Numbered from the stretch's first letter, positions 1 to 6,042 are shown. The stretch: 8,237 nucleotides of DNA from Moraxellaceae bacterium (GCA_002401525.1 NVTH01000153.1:1-8237), one strand, 5' to 3'. A program made the numbers and translations. Notes: generated from the sequence alone by a model not told the origin.

Positions 1-1
1 T

Positions 2-58
2 CGGCCTGCCCCCAAAGCGGCGTCTTCCAGTTCCGATTCTGAATGGGAAGAGTTTTAA
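2..58 (+). CDS. C-terminal end of a methyl-accepting chemotaxis protein (partial, 5' end outside window)
   Basis: Reading from base 2 gives 18 codons and a TAA stop at 56-58: a Pro/Ala/Ser-rich linker (RPAPKAASSSSDS) ending in EWEEF. A flexible linker closed by a xWxxF pentapeptide is the known C-terminal tether by which high-abundance chemoreceptors hold CheR, and in enterics also CheB (NWETF in E. coli Tar/Tsr, GWEEF in P. aeruginosa McpB/Aer2). The next gene is cheR, as expected if the tethered enzyme is encoded beside its receptor. The sensor, membrane and signalling domains lie outside the window, so ligand and topology cannot be stated. The identification rests on the tail motif and the neighbourhood; other proteins with an acidic WEEF end are possible but much less likely here. 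Confidence 0.8.
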   Translation, partial: RPAPKAASSSSDSEWEEF

Positions 59-80
59 AGCAGCCTTCGTTCCTCGAGTT

Positions 81-113
81 TGAGGTGAACTGTAATCTGC
101 GCAGTTCACCTCA
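81..113 (+). terminator. 12-bp perfect hairpin after the receptor gene, possible terminator
   Basis: TGAGGTGAACTG (81-92) and CAGTTCACCTCA (102-113) are exact reverse complements around a 9-base loop, 22 bases after the receptor stop codon. The stem is strong and placed as a terminator would be, but only CGCTTGT follows, with no proper U run. It may be a weak or Rho-assisted terminator, an mRNA-stabilising 3' stem, or a protein-binding dyad. Confidence 0.5.
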
Positions 114-164
114 CGCTTGTGGGGCTGAATGCTCTGAAGTCATGTGAGTAAGAGGTTTTATCAT

Positions 165-194
165 TTGACACAAGTCAATCTAAGAAGTTGTAAT
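165..194 (+). promoter_or_regulatory. sigma-70-type promoter ahead of cheR
   Basis: A perfect -35 box TTGACA (165-170) is followed after 18 bases by TGTAAT (189-194), a 5/6 match to TATAAT. Transcription would start near 200, giving a leader of roughly 37 bases before the cheR ATG. The -35 box sits in a short dyad, TTGAC-ACAA-GTCAA (165-178), which could be an operator. With the hairpin at 81-113 this suggests that cheR-cheD-cheB can be transcribed apart from the receptor gene. The call is from motif matching only. Confidence 0.6.
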
Positions 195-237
195 TTAAAC
201 GCTAAGCTGCCACGGAAATTGTTACAGGGAATAGAGT

Positions 238-1110
238 ATGCCCGCGCCGATGTTTAATACGGATAAAATCGCAGCACCGCGAGCCAAAGAATTCCACATG
301 TCGGATGGAGATTTCGGGCGCATACAAAAATTCGCGATGGAGCATACCGGGATCTCGCTTTCAGACCAAAAAAAGGAAATGGTTTACAGCCGTTTGGCGA
401 AGCGGATTAGGGTTCTAAAATTAGATGACTTTGCCTCGTATTGTGATTTGCTCAGTGATCATGCAGAGCAAGAAATCAGTAATTTTGTCAATGCTATTAC
501 CACCAATTTAACCTCCTTTTTTCGCGAACAGCACCATTTCGATTTTTTAAAAGAGGAGGTGGTCGCTGACTTAAAAGAATGGCATCAGACCGACGGTAAA
601 ATTCGCGTTTGGTCAGCAGGGTGTTCCACCGGCGAAGAGCCTTATTCGATTGCCATTACGCTCTCAGAAGCCATGCTAACGGGGGCGAAGTGGGACATTA
701 AAGTGTTAGCCACGGATTTGGATACCTGCGTTTTACAGCACGGTAAAGAAGGGGTTTACGACGAGACTCGGCTCGAAGACGTTCCCGATCGGCGAGTACG
801 GCGTTGGTTTACCCACGGCCGAAACGAAAATTCTAACAAGGTGCATGTCAAAGATTCTGTTCGGGATTTAATCAGTTTTAAACAACTTAACTTGGTGGGA
901 AAGTGGCCCATGCGGGGTGAGTTCGACGTGATTTTTTGTCGCAATGTGGTGATCTATTTTGACAAGCCCACACAGTGCAAATTATTTGAGCGTTACGCCA
1001 ATATATTGCGCAAAGGCGGTTATTTGTTTATCGGTCATTCAGAAAATTTACACGGTGTTTCGGATCGTTTTGAGTCCTTGGGCCGTACGATTTATAGAAA
1101 AAAGGATTAA
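238..1110 (+). CDS. cheR: CheR chemotaxis receptor methyltransferase
   Basis: This cytoplasmic enzyme transfers methyl groups from S-adenosylmethionine to glutamates of chemoreceptors, the forward arm of adaptation. The 290 residues fit the family length. An N-terminal helical domain (about 24-90) with the basic stretch SRLAKRIRVL (51-60) leads into NLTSFFRE (90-97). The Rossmann SAM-binding core carries VWSAGCSTGEEPYS (124-137), the acidic LATDLD (157-162) and DVIFCRNVVIYF (230-241). GGYLFIGHSENL (260-271) is the usual C-terminal motif. The ATG at 238 is preceded by AGGGA (226-230) seven bases away, which favours it over the in-frame ATG at 298, although residues 1-20 look like a disordered extension. 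It follows a receptor ending in EWEEF, so it is probably of the pentapeptide-tethered class, as P. aeruginosa CheR2 is. No catalytic motif is missing. Confidence 0.96.
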   Translation: MPAPMFNTDKIAAPRAKEFHMSDGDFGRIQKFAMEHTGISLSDQKKEMVYSRLAKRIRVLKLDDFASYCDLLSDHAEQEISNFVNAITTNLTSFFREQHHFDFLKEEVVADLKEWHQTDGKIRVWSAGCSTGEEPYSIAITLSEAMLTGAKWDIKVLATDLDTCVLQHGKEGVYDETRLEDVPDRRVRRWFTHGRNENSNKVHVKDSVRDLISFKQLNLVGKWPMRGEFDVIFCRNVVIYFDKPTQCKLFERYANILRKGGYLFIGHSENLHGVSDRFESLGRTIYRKKD

Positions 1111-1168
1111 TCGAACGTGTTACAAAGCAATCGGTCAAAGCAGATTTTATCAGTGCTTCGAGGGCTCC

Positions 1169-1204
1169 TGATACTAGGCGTGATACTACGCGTGATACTA
1201 CGCG
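1169..1204. repeat. three tandem 12-bp repeats between cheR and cheD
   Basis: Units at 1169-1180 (TGATACTAGGCG), 1181-1192 and 1193-1204 (both TGATACTACGCG) are head to tail, with one difference in the first. The array lies in the 153-base cheR-cheD gap, about 60 bases before the cheD start. The junction of units 2 and 3 also gives a small hairpin, CGCGT-GATACT-ACGCG (1189-1204). The repeat is not part of a recognised protein. Confidence 0.85.
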
Positions 1205-1263
1205 ACAGGAAGACCAGTGGCCTGGGGTATGCTTGGACTCGATTTACAGTGGGGGATTGGTAG

Positions 1264-1941
1264 TTGGCTAGAGCTCGCAGCGCTAACCATTATATTCGCA
1301 CTGGACTGCCGGAGGCTTTGCCTGATTTTAGCCATATCAATCGTTACTACGATCCAAAGCAGGAAACTTTCGCGGCTAAAATATTACCGGATGAATTTTA
1401 CGTCAGTCAGCATGGCGAAATGATTGTCACTGTGCTGGGTTCGTGTGTGGCAGCCTGTATTCGAGACGTCAAGTTGGGCGTTGGCGGTATGAATCATTTT
1501 ATGTTGCCTTTCAATCGAGGGGCACCTGCGTCAAGGGCGCTGACGAACCAACAAATAAAGGATGCGGTGAGTGATTCTGCTCGGTATGGCAATTGGGCGA
1601 TGGAGTACTTGATTAATAGCATTCTTAAATGCGGCGGCAATAAACAGGATTTGGAAGTGAAATTGTTTGGCGGCGGAAAAGTTTTGGACGCTATTCAGAC
1701 CATTGAAATCGGCAGGGATAACATCGATTTTGTTAAAAAATACCTGGAAACCGAGGGACTAAAATTGGTGGCCAGCGATTTGGGCTTAGATTTCCCACGC
1801 AAGGTGTTGTATTTTTCTGATACTGGCGCGGTGAAGATAAAGCGCATGCATAAAATCGCAAATTCCACCGTGATAGAGAGAGAAATTAGTTATGTCAAAG
1901 ACTTGGATGGATCTAAAGCGGGCGATATTGATATTTTCTAA
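1264..1941 (+). CDS. cheD: CheD chemoreceptor glutamine deamidase
   Basis: CheD converts specific receptor glutamines to glutamates, creating methylation sites for CheR; in some bacteria it also works with CheC. The 225-residue protein has the family core: VTVLGSCVAACIRD (55-68), GVGGMNHFMLP (72-82), VKLFGGGKV (132-140) and the C-terminal GKV/DTG-type region (LYFSDTGAVK, 182-191). The expected catalytic Thr, Cys and His are present as T56, C61 and H78. The start is TTG: an in-frame TAG at 1261-1263 directly precedes it, no ATG occurs before codon 53, and GGGGGA (1251-1256) lies seven bases upstream, a good ribosome site. The N-terminal extension with LPDFSHINRYYD (19-30) is like that of gammaproteobacterial CheD as I recall it. 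The gene lies between cheR and cheB, as in P. aeruginosa che2. Confidence 0.95.
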   Translation: MARARSANHYIRTGLPEALPDFSHINRYYDPKQETFAAKILPDEFYVSQHGEMIVTVLGSCVAACIRDVKLGVGGMNHFMLPFNRGAPASRALTNQQIKDAVSDSARYGNWAMEYLINSILKCGGNKQDLEVKLFGGGKVLDAIQTIEIGRDNIDFVKKYLETEGLKLVASDLGLDFPRKVLYFSDTGAVKIKRMHKIANSTVIEREISYVKDLDGSKAGDIDIF

Positions 1942-1984
1942 TGGACATTTGTAGACTAATTTTTAGCGGACTTGTTTAAACATT

Positions 1985-3064
1985 ATGTCAGCGGATATTA
2001 AAGTGTTAATTGTTGATGATTCGGCTTTGATTCGAAAGATTCTTTCTGAAATTATCAATACAGCGCAGGGAATGGAAGTGGTGGGAACCGCTTCGGATCC
2101 GCATATTGCGCGAGACAAAATTAAGAAACTGAGTCCTGACGTTTTGACGTTGGACATTGAAATGCCCAAAATGGATGGCATTTCGTTTCTTAAAAAAATC
2201 ATGAGCTTGCGTCCCATGCCGGTGATTATGATTTCAACGCTAACGGAAAAGGGCGCTCAAGTCACCATGGACGCGTTATCCATTGGGGCATTTGATTTTA
2301 TCCCCAAGCCGAGAATGGATGAACAAAGTAAACTGCTTCACTATCAGCAGGAAATTGTAGAAAAAATTCGTGCGGCGGCGGCTTCCAATATCGCCCGGAT
2401 TGATCGTGGTCAGCGCAAAAAGGCCTCACAAACTGCCACCGGAGAAATGGCAGGTTATACCCCTTCTTCAGGTTACATGTTGGCAATAGGTGCTTCCACC
2501 GGAGGCACTGAAGCCATCAAAGACGTTCTAATGGGCATGCCGGCCAATTGCCCGCCCATTGTTATTGCACAGCACATTCCCGAAAGTTTCAGTACGTCTT
2601 TTGCCCGGCGGCTGAATTCCTGTTGCCCTATTCATGTTCATGAGGCCATTAACGGTGAAAATATTTTACCCGGCCACGCCTATCTTGCACCGGGCAGTGA
2701 GCATCTTTATGTTAAAAAGAAAGGGGCGGGTTTTGTGTGTCAATTGAGCGCTGGAGAACTGGTGAATCGTCATCGTCCCTCGGTGGATGTGTTGTTTGAG
2801 TCGGTGGCGAAGGCGTGTGGAAATCAGGTCAGTGCGGCCTTGTTGACAGGTATGGGAGCGGATGGCGCGAAAGGATTGCTGAAAATAAAACAAGCGGGGG
2901 GCTACACGGTGGTTCAGGATCAGGCCACCAGCGTGGTTTGGGGCATGCCCGGCGTGGCGGTGTCTATGCAAGCTCATCAGGAAGAGTTGCCGCTGCTCAA
3001 AGTAGCCAGTGGGCTGCTTAAACACAGTGGAAAATTTAGGGCGGTAAAAACCGGCTCTAAGTGA
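1985..3064 (+). CDS. cheB: CheB protein-glutamate methylesterase/deamidase
   Basis: CheB removes receptor methyl groups and is activated by phosphotransfer from CheA, giving feedback in adaptation. The 359 residues show an N-terminal receiver domain (about 4-125) with acidic pair D11/D12, phosphoacceptor D57 (LTLDIEMPKMDG), S84/T85 and K108 (FIPKP). A linker (about 126-160) follows, then the esterase domain (163-350). The catalytic triad is S171 (GASTGGTEA), H197 (AQHIPE) and D293 (TGMGADGA), each shifted by seven from the E. coli CheB residues as I remember them. ATG at 1985 fits the usual receiver start, but the upstream bases hold only a poor ribosome site (AGCGGA, 1965-1970, too far away), so translation may depend on coupling to cheD. 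The gap to cheD is 43 bases, which supports one operon. Confidence 0.97.
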   Translation: MSADIKVLIVDDSALIRKILSEIINTAQGMEVVGTASDPHIARDKIKKLSPDVLTLDIEMPKMDGISFLKKIMSLRPMPVIMISTLTEKGAQVTMDALSIGAFDFIPKPRMDEQSKLLHYQQEIVEKIRAAAASNIARIDRGQRKKASQTATGEMAGYTPSSGYMLAIGASTGGTEAIKDVLMGMPANCPPIVIAQHIPESFSTSFARRLNSCCPIHVHEAINGENILPGHAYLAPGSEHLYVKKKGAGFVCQLSAGELVNRHRPSVDVLFESVAKACGNQVSAALLTGMGADGAKGLLKIKQAGGYTVVQDQATSVVWGMPGVAVSMQAHQEELPLLKVASGLLKHSGKFRAVKTGSK

Positions 3065-3136
3065 TACGCGCCGTTGCTACAAGCTCACATTAAATTCGCG
3101 TGCTTTCCGTAAACTTTCTTTTCGTACCACTCCCCC

Positions 3137-3165
3137 GTGTCAGGCTAGCCCCTGTGTCAGGCTAG
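3137..3165. repeat. direct duplication GTGTCAGGCTAG
   Basis: The 12-mer GTGTCAGGCTAG occurs at 3137-3148 and again at 3154-3165, each preceded by CCC or CCT, with a 17-base period. It looks like a local slippage duplication in non-coding DNA. Confidence 0.8.
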
Positions 3166-3279
3166 TGGTCGCTTCCCTCTCTGCGATCGACGTCATTCTG
3201 GGGGTCTAGTCATTCAGGCGACAACTAGCTTGAAATCCGCCGCAAGGGGCAGGCGAGCCTTGCGTCATACCCACGAGCA

Positions 3280-3309
3280 CTCCGTCATTCCCGCGAAGGC
3301 GGGAATCCA
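3280..3309 (+). repeat. dispersed palindromic repeat, copy 1
   Basis: The core ATTCCCGCGAAGGCGGGAAT (3287-3306) is an 8-bp stem with a GAAG loop, flanked by CTCCGTC and CCA. It fits the ATTCCC-N8-GGGAAT form of the Neisseria dRS3 repeat and the very common CGTCATTCCCGCGAAGGCGG family found between genes in many proteobacteria. A copy with one mismatch in 30 bases lies in the same orientation at 8208-8237. As RNA it would form a stable hairpin. Confidence 0.85.
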
Positions 3310-3458
3310 TGCTGTAATGAGCGCAGTATTTGCAGTTATTCCATTGTGCGTTACTGGAGCCCCGTTTCCGTTAAAGAAAATATTTAGAAGTTTTTAATTG
3401 TACCTTGGGTGCGGGAGAAATTGGTCTATTCTATTTATACAGGAACCCTATATTGGGT

Positions 3459-3467
3459 TGTTATAAA
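3459..3467 (+). promoter_or_regulatory. possible extended -10 promoter for the STAS gene
   Basis: TG-T-TATAAA (3459-3467) matches an extended -10 element, with transcription expected near 3474 and a leader of about 26 bases. There is no convincing -35 box. Immediately upstream is a dyad, AACCC-TATATT-GGGTT (3444-3459), that could bind a regulator. Weak evidence: A/T-rich sequence gives such matches by chance. Confidence 0.35.
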
Positions 3468-3499
3468 GTGAAGTCGTTTTTTGTGGAAGAGGAAAAATC

Positions 3500-3805
3500 A
3501 TGGCTATATGGTCTTCACAGTCTCAGGATGGTAAAGAGCTAACAATTAAAATTCAAGGTCGTTTTGATTTTAGCGCCCATCAAGAGTTTAGAGACGCTTA
3601 TGAAGAAACTTCTGAGCCTCCCGAGCAATACGTGGTGGATATGAAAGATACTACTTATCTGGATAGTTCTGCGCTGGGTATGCTGTTATTACTTCGGGAT
3701 CACGCCGGCGGAGATACTGCAAATATTAATATCGTCAACTGTAATCCTGACGTTAAAAAAATATTAACGATTTCCAATTTTGAACAGCTATTCGGCATCA
3801 ATTAA
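3500..3805 (+). CDS. hsbA: STAS-domain anti-sigma-factor antagonist, HsbA/CrsA-like
   Basis: A 101-residue single STAS domain of the SpoIIAA type. Such proteins are switched by phosphorylation of a conserved serine, which changes the partner they bind. The site is in YLDSSALGMLLLL (53-65): D55-S56-S57, with S56 at the number I recall for Vibrio SypA. The ATG at 3500 has AAGAGGA (3487-3493) six bases upstream. The next gene encodes a matching kinase/phosphatase, and an Hpt gene follows, the set known as HsbA-HsbR-HptB in P. aeruginosa. There HsbA binds the anti-sigma factor FlgM or the diguanylate cyclase HsbD. The Shewanella counterpart CrsA, also near cheB/cheD/cheR, acts on RpoS. The sequence alone does not decide which target applies here. 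The stop codon is in the same frame as the next gene. Confidence 0.9.
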   Translation: MAIWSSQSQDGKELTIKIQGRFDFSAHQEFRDAYEETSEPPEQYVVDMKDTTYLDSSALGMLLLLRDHAGGDTANINIVNCNPDVKKILTISNFEQLFGIN

Positions 3806-3838
3806 TTTGATCGCTGGTTAAAAATTGGAGCGCTCCGT

Positions 3839-5572
3839 TTGCTAGTTTTTGATGCAGGGCAGGATCCGCTTAAAGTGTTGATTGCGGATGATAATGATTC
3901 TGACCGGATGATTTTGCAGGCCTTTGTTAAAAAGCAAGGCCACATCCCCATTAACGCGCGGGATGGTCAAGAGGCGGTGGAGTTGTTTGAATCCGAACGA
4001 CCGGACATCGTATTACTGGATGCTCTTATGCCAGTGATGGATGGTTTTGAAGCCGCTCGAGTCATCAAAGGCTTGGCGGGTGAGAATATGATTCCGATTA
4101 TATTCTTAACGTCGCTTCAAGACGCGGATTCTTTAGCGCGATGTCTGGATGTAGGGGGCGATGATTTTCTCAGCAAACCCTACAATCGTGTGATCCTGCA
4201 GGCAAAGATAACCGCGTTTAATCGAATGCGATTATTGCACTCCACTGTTCAAGCGCAACGCGATCAAATCGTTTTACACAATGAACAATTGATGCATGAA
4301 CAGGAGGTGGCGAAAAAAGTTTTTGATAATATTGCTCACCCTGGTTGTCTACAGGCGAGTAACATCAACTACCTTGTTTCTCCTATGGCGGTTTTTAACG
4401 GCGATGTATTGCTGGCGGCGCGTAAGCCGTCCGGTGGTATGTTGGTGTTTTTAGGGGATTTTACAGGGCACGGATTGCCAGCAGCGATTGGGGCAATGCC
4501 GACCTCGGAAATATTTTATGGGATGGCCTTAAAAGGTTTTTCCATGCAAGATATTTTGAAAGAAATTAATAATAAATTAAAAAAGATCTTGCCCGTAGGC
4601 GTGTTTTGCTGTGGCTGCATGGTGGACATCAGCTTTCGAAAAGAAATAGCGGAAGTGTGGAATGGCGGTTTACCCGATTGCTTCATGTACCGTGCTGAGG
4701 ATCGAGACTCTGAACCCATGCCTTCGTTTCATTTGCCTCTTGGTGTGTTGGGAGGGATTAGTTTTTCTGCGGAAACTCATCTCTACGAAATGAAACACGG
4801 TGATCGAATATTTTTGTGGTCTGACGGAATTCATGAGGAAATGGATGAGAATGAGGTCATGTTCGGCAATGAACGGCTGATGGAAGTATTTGAAGAGAAT
4901 CAAGATCCTGCGTTGGTTTTTGATGAGTTGCAACAGGCGGTGCGCGATTTTACCGGCTCCACACTGCAAGGCGATGATCACTCCATTGTTGAAATTCAAA
5001 GCGTGCCCGAAGACGGCTTGATCGAGAACGTGTCTGGGTACGCAGCCGATTATAAATCCGGTCCTAAAGATTGGCAGTTTACCTTTCGGTTAGGCGCCAG
5101 TAGTTTAAAAAGCTTCAATCCGCTTCCGCTGATGATTCATATCCTCATGGAAGTGCCTGGTTTAAGAGCGCATTCCGGAAAGATTTACACGATATTGTCC
5201 GAGCTTTTTAATAATGCCTTGGAACATGGTGTGATGGGGCTCAGCTCGGAGCTAAAAAGTTCGTCGGCGGGTTTTGCAGAGTATTATCAAAAAAGACAGG
5301 ATTTTCTACAGACGTTAGACGATTGTTTTGTTGAGTTTGAATTAGACCATAAGCCTCTCGAGTGCGGTGGAATATTGAAGATGGTGGTTCGAGACAGCGG
5401 TAAGGGATTTGAGTACAACAATAAAACCAACGTAAAAAAGGCCGCTTTAAATAAAAGTGAAACTTATTGTGGTCGAGGTATTCCTCTAGTGAAAACCTTA
5501 TGCCGATCAGTACAGCATTCCGAGGGAGGCCGAGCGGTGGAGGTTGTGTTTGAGTGGCGAATTGAAGGGTAA
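3839..5572 (+). CDS. hsbR: Response regulator with PP2C phosphatase and GHKL kinase domains, HsbR/CrsR-like
   Basis: A 577-residue cytoplasmic switch protein expected to phosphorylate or dephosphorylate the STAS protein encoded just upstream. Residues 11-130 are a receiver: D17/D18, phosphoacceptor D61 (LLDALMPVMDG), T91, K113. A likely coiled linker (about 132-165) leads to a SpoIIE-type PP2C domain (about 175-388) with metal-site acidic residues in FNGDV (D189), GDFTGHG (D207), LWSDGI (D329) and GDDHS (D379/D380). The C-terminal GHKL ATPase (about 415-575) has the N box LSELFNNALEHG (453-464), DSGKGFE (519-525) and GRGIPLVK (545-552). All three active sites look intact, so both activities are plausible. 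The start is TTG at 3839 with GGAG (3827-3830) eight bases before; no ATG precedes the receiver. The frame is open back to the STAS stop codon, 33 bases upstream. Confidence 0.93.
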   Translation: MLVFDAGQDPLKVLIADDNDSDRMILQAFVKKQGHIPINARDGQEAVELFESERPDIVLLDALMPVMDGFEAARVIKGLAGENMIPIIFLTSLQDADSLARCLDVGGDDFLSKPYNRVILQAKITAFNRMRLLHSTVQAQRDQIVLHNEQLMHEQEVAKKVFDNIAHPGCLQASNINYLVSPMAVFNGDVLLAARKPSGGMLVFLGDFTGHGLPAAIGAMPTSEIFYGMALKGFSMQDILKEINNKLKKILPVGVFCCGCMVDISFRKEIAEVWNGGLPDCFMYRAEDRDSEPMPSFHLPLGVLGGISFSAETHLYEMKHGDRIFLWSDGIHEEMDENEVMFGNERLMEVFEENQDPALVFDELQQAVRDFTGSTLQGDDHSIVEIQSVPEDGLIENVSGYAADYKSGPKDWQFTFRLGASSLKSFNPLPLMIHILMEVPGLRAHSGKIYTILSELFNNALEHGVMGLSSELKSSSAGFAEYYQKRQDFLQTLDDCFVEFELDHKPLECGGILKMVVRDSGKGFEYNNKTNVKKAALNKSETYCGRGIPLVKTLCRSVQHSEGGRAVEVVFEWRIEG

Positions 5573-5615
5573 GAATAGTGTTAGGAATAGTGCTAGGAAT
5601 AGTGTTAGGAATAGT
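5573..5615. repeat. 12-bp tandem repeats directly after the hsbR stop codon
   Basis: Three units follow the TAA without a gap: 5573-5584 (GAATAGTGTTAG), 5585-5596 (GAATAGTGCTAG) and 5597-5608 (GAATAGTGTTAG). A broken fourth begins at 5609 (GAATAGT). The unit length and copy number equal those of the unrelated array between cheR and cheD. The rest of the gap to 5694 shows no other clear element. Confidence 0.88.
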
Positions 5616-5694
5616 TTCAAGGTAAGAATTGTTTTAGTTGAATATTTAAGTCGGTTTTAAAGTGACAAGCTCATATTGAGTTGGAGAAAATTAA

Positions 5695-6042
5695 ATGATT
5701 GGTTCCCCTCAAGATCATGTGGACAGTGTCATGCTGGACGAACTTAAAGAGGTGATGGAAGATGATTTTGGTATTTTAATTGATACTTTCTTGTCAGATT
5801 CTGAAATTCGTTTGGTGGACGTAAAGACAGCGTACGATGAGCTCAACAGTAAAAAATTACGCGAATCGGCACACAGTCTGAAAGGCAGTTGCAGTAACGT
5901 AGGCGCTGCGAAATTGGCGGATATTTGTAAACACGTCGAAGAATTAGGCCGAGTTAATAAGGCCGAAGACGCAGGGCAGTTAATCAAGGATATTCTTAGC
6001 GAGTTCGAGGTGGTCCGAGTCATTCTTAAGGAGCAAGTTTAG
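5695..6042 (+). CDS. hptB: Histidine phosphotransfer (Hpt) protein, HptB-like
   Basis: A 115-residue all-helical Hpt domain that relays phosphoryl groups between hybrid sensor kinases and a receiver. The phospho-histidine is H60 in ESAHSLKGSCSNVGA (57-71), the standard H-x-L-K-G-x-x-x-x-x-G motif, followed by a second helix (KLADICKHVEELG). The ATG has GGAG (5683-5686) eight bases upstream. The gene follows the receiver-bearing HsbR, so its most likely acceptor is that protein's D61, as P. aeruginosa HptB acts on HsbR. No hybrid kinase is encoded in the window, so the donor must be elsewhere. The 122-base gap before it, with tandem repeats, leaves room for a separate promoter that I could not identify. 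The Hpt fold is certain; assignment to HptB rests on context. Confidence 0.9.
   Translation: MIGSPQDHVDSVMLDELKEVMEDDFGILIDTFLSDSEIRLVDVKTAYDELNSKKLRESAHSLKGSCSNVGAAKLADICKHVEELGRVNKAEDAGQLIKDILSEFEVVRVILKEQV

Larger units (their letters stand above)
3065..3499. other. 435-base intergenic region rich in short repeats
   Basis: No supported gene lies here. After cheB come two copies of GTGTCAGGCTAG (3137-3148 and 3154-3165, 17-base period), then several CGTCAT-type blocks (CGTCATTCTG at 3191, CGTCATACCC at 3263, CGTCATTCCC at 3283). The second and third resemble each other beyond that core. Two hairpins follow: CGCAAGG/CCTTGCG (3241-3247/3258-3264) and ATTCCCGC/GCGGGAAT (3287-3306). Either could end or stabilise the cheB transcript, but neither has a U tract. 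The last 190 bases are AT-rich and include a possible promoter for the STAS gene. The size of the gap suggests that the downstream genes are transcribed separately from cheR-cheD-cheB. Confidence 0.7.

Noticed and set aside
1110..1262. Continuous frame after cheR in phase 3, giving a Thr/Arg/Asp repeat peptide that ends just before cheD
   Set aside because: No convincing start codon or ribosome site; the openness and repeat pattern follow from the 12-base tandem units.
1217..1423. 68-codon frame starting with ATG upstream of and overlapping cheD
   Set aside because: It overlaps the conserved start of CheD in another frame, resembles nothing known, and its hydrophobic stretch reflects a frame shift of the cheD coding sequence.
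2666..3025. 119-codon minus-strand open frame inside cheB
   Set aside because: It is fully opposite the conserved CheB esterase domain and has His/Arg-rich composition typical of a shadow frame.
3137..3306. CRISPR-like array in the cheB-hsbA gap
   Set aside because: The repeats are of different sequence, too short and irregularly spaced, with no uniform spacers.
3241..3306. Strong intrinsic terminator for cheB
   Set aside because: Two hairpins exist but neither is followed by a U run, so they are noted as stems only.
3321..3336. GAGCGC-AGTAT-TTGC as a sigma-54 promoter before the STAS gene
   Set aside because: The -24 element lacks the invariant GG, so only the TTGC half fits.
4670..4999. 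109-codon minus-strand frame in the PP2C domain of HsbR
   Set aside because: It lies opposite conserved phosphatase motifs and shows no domain or start signal.
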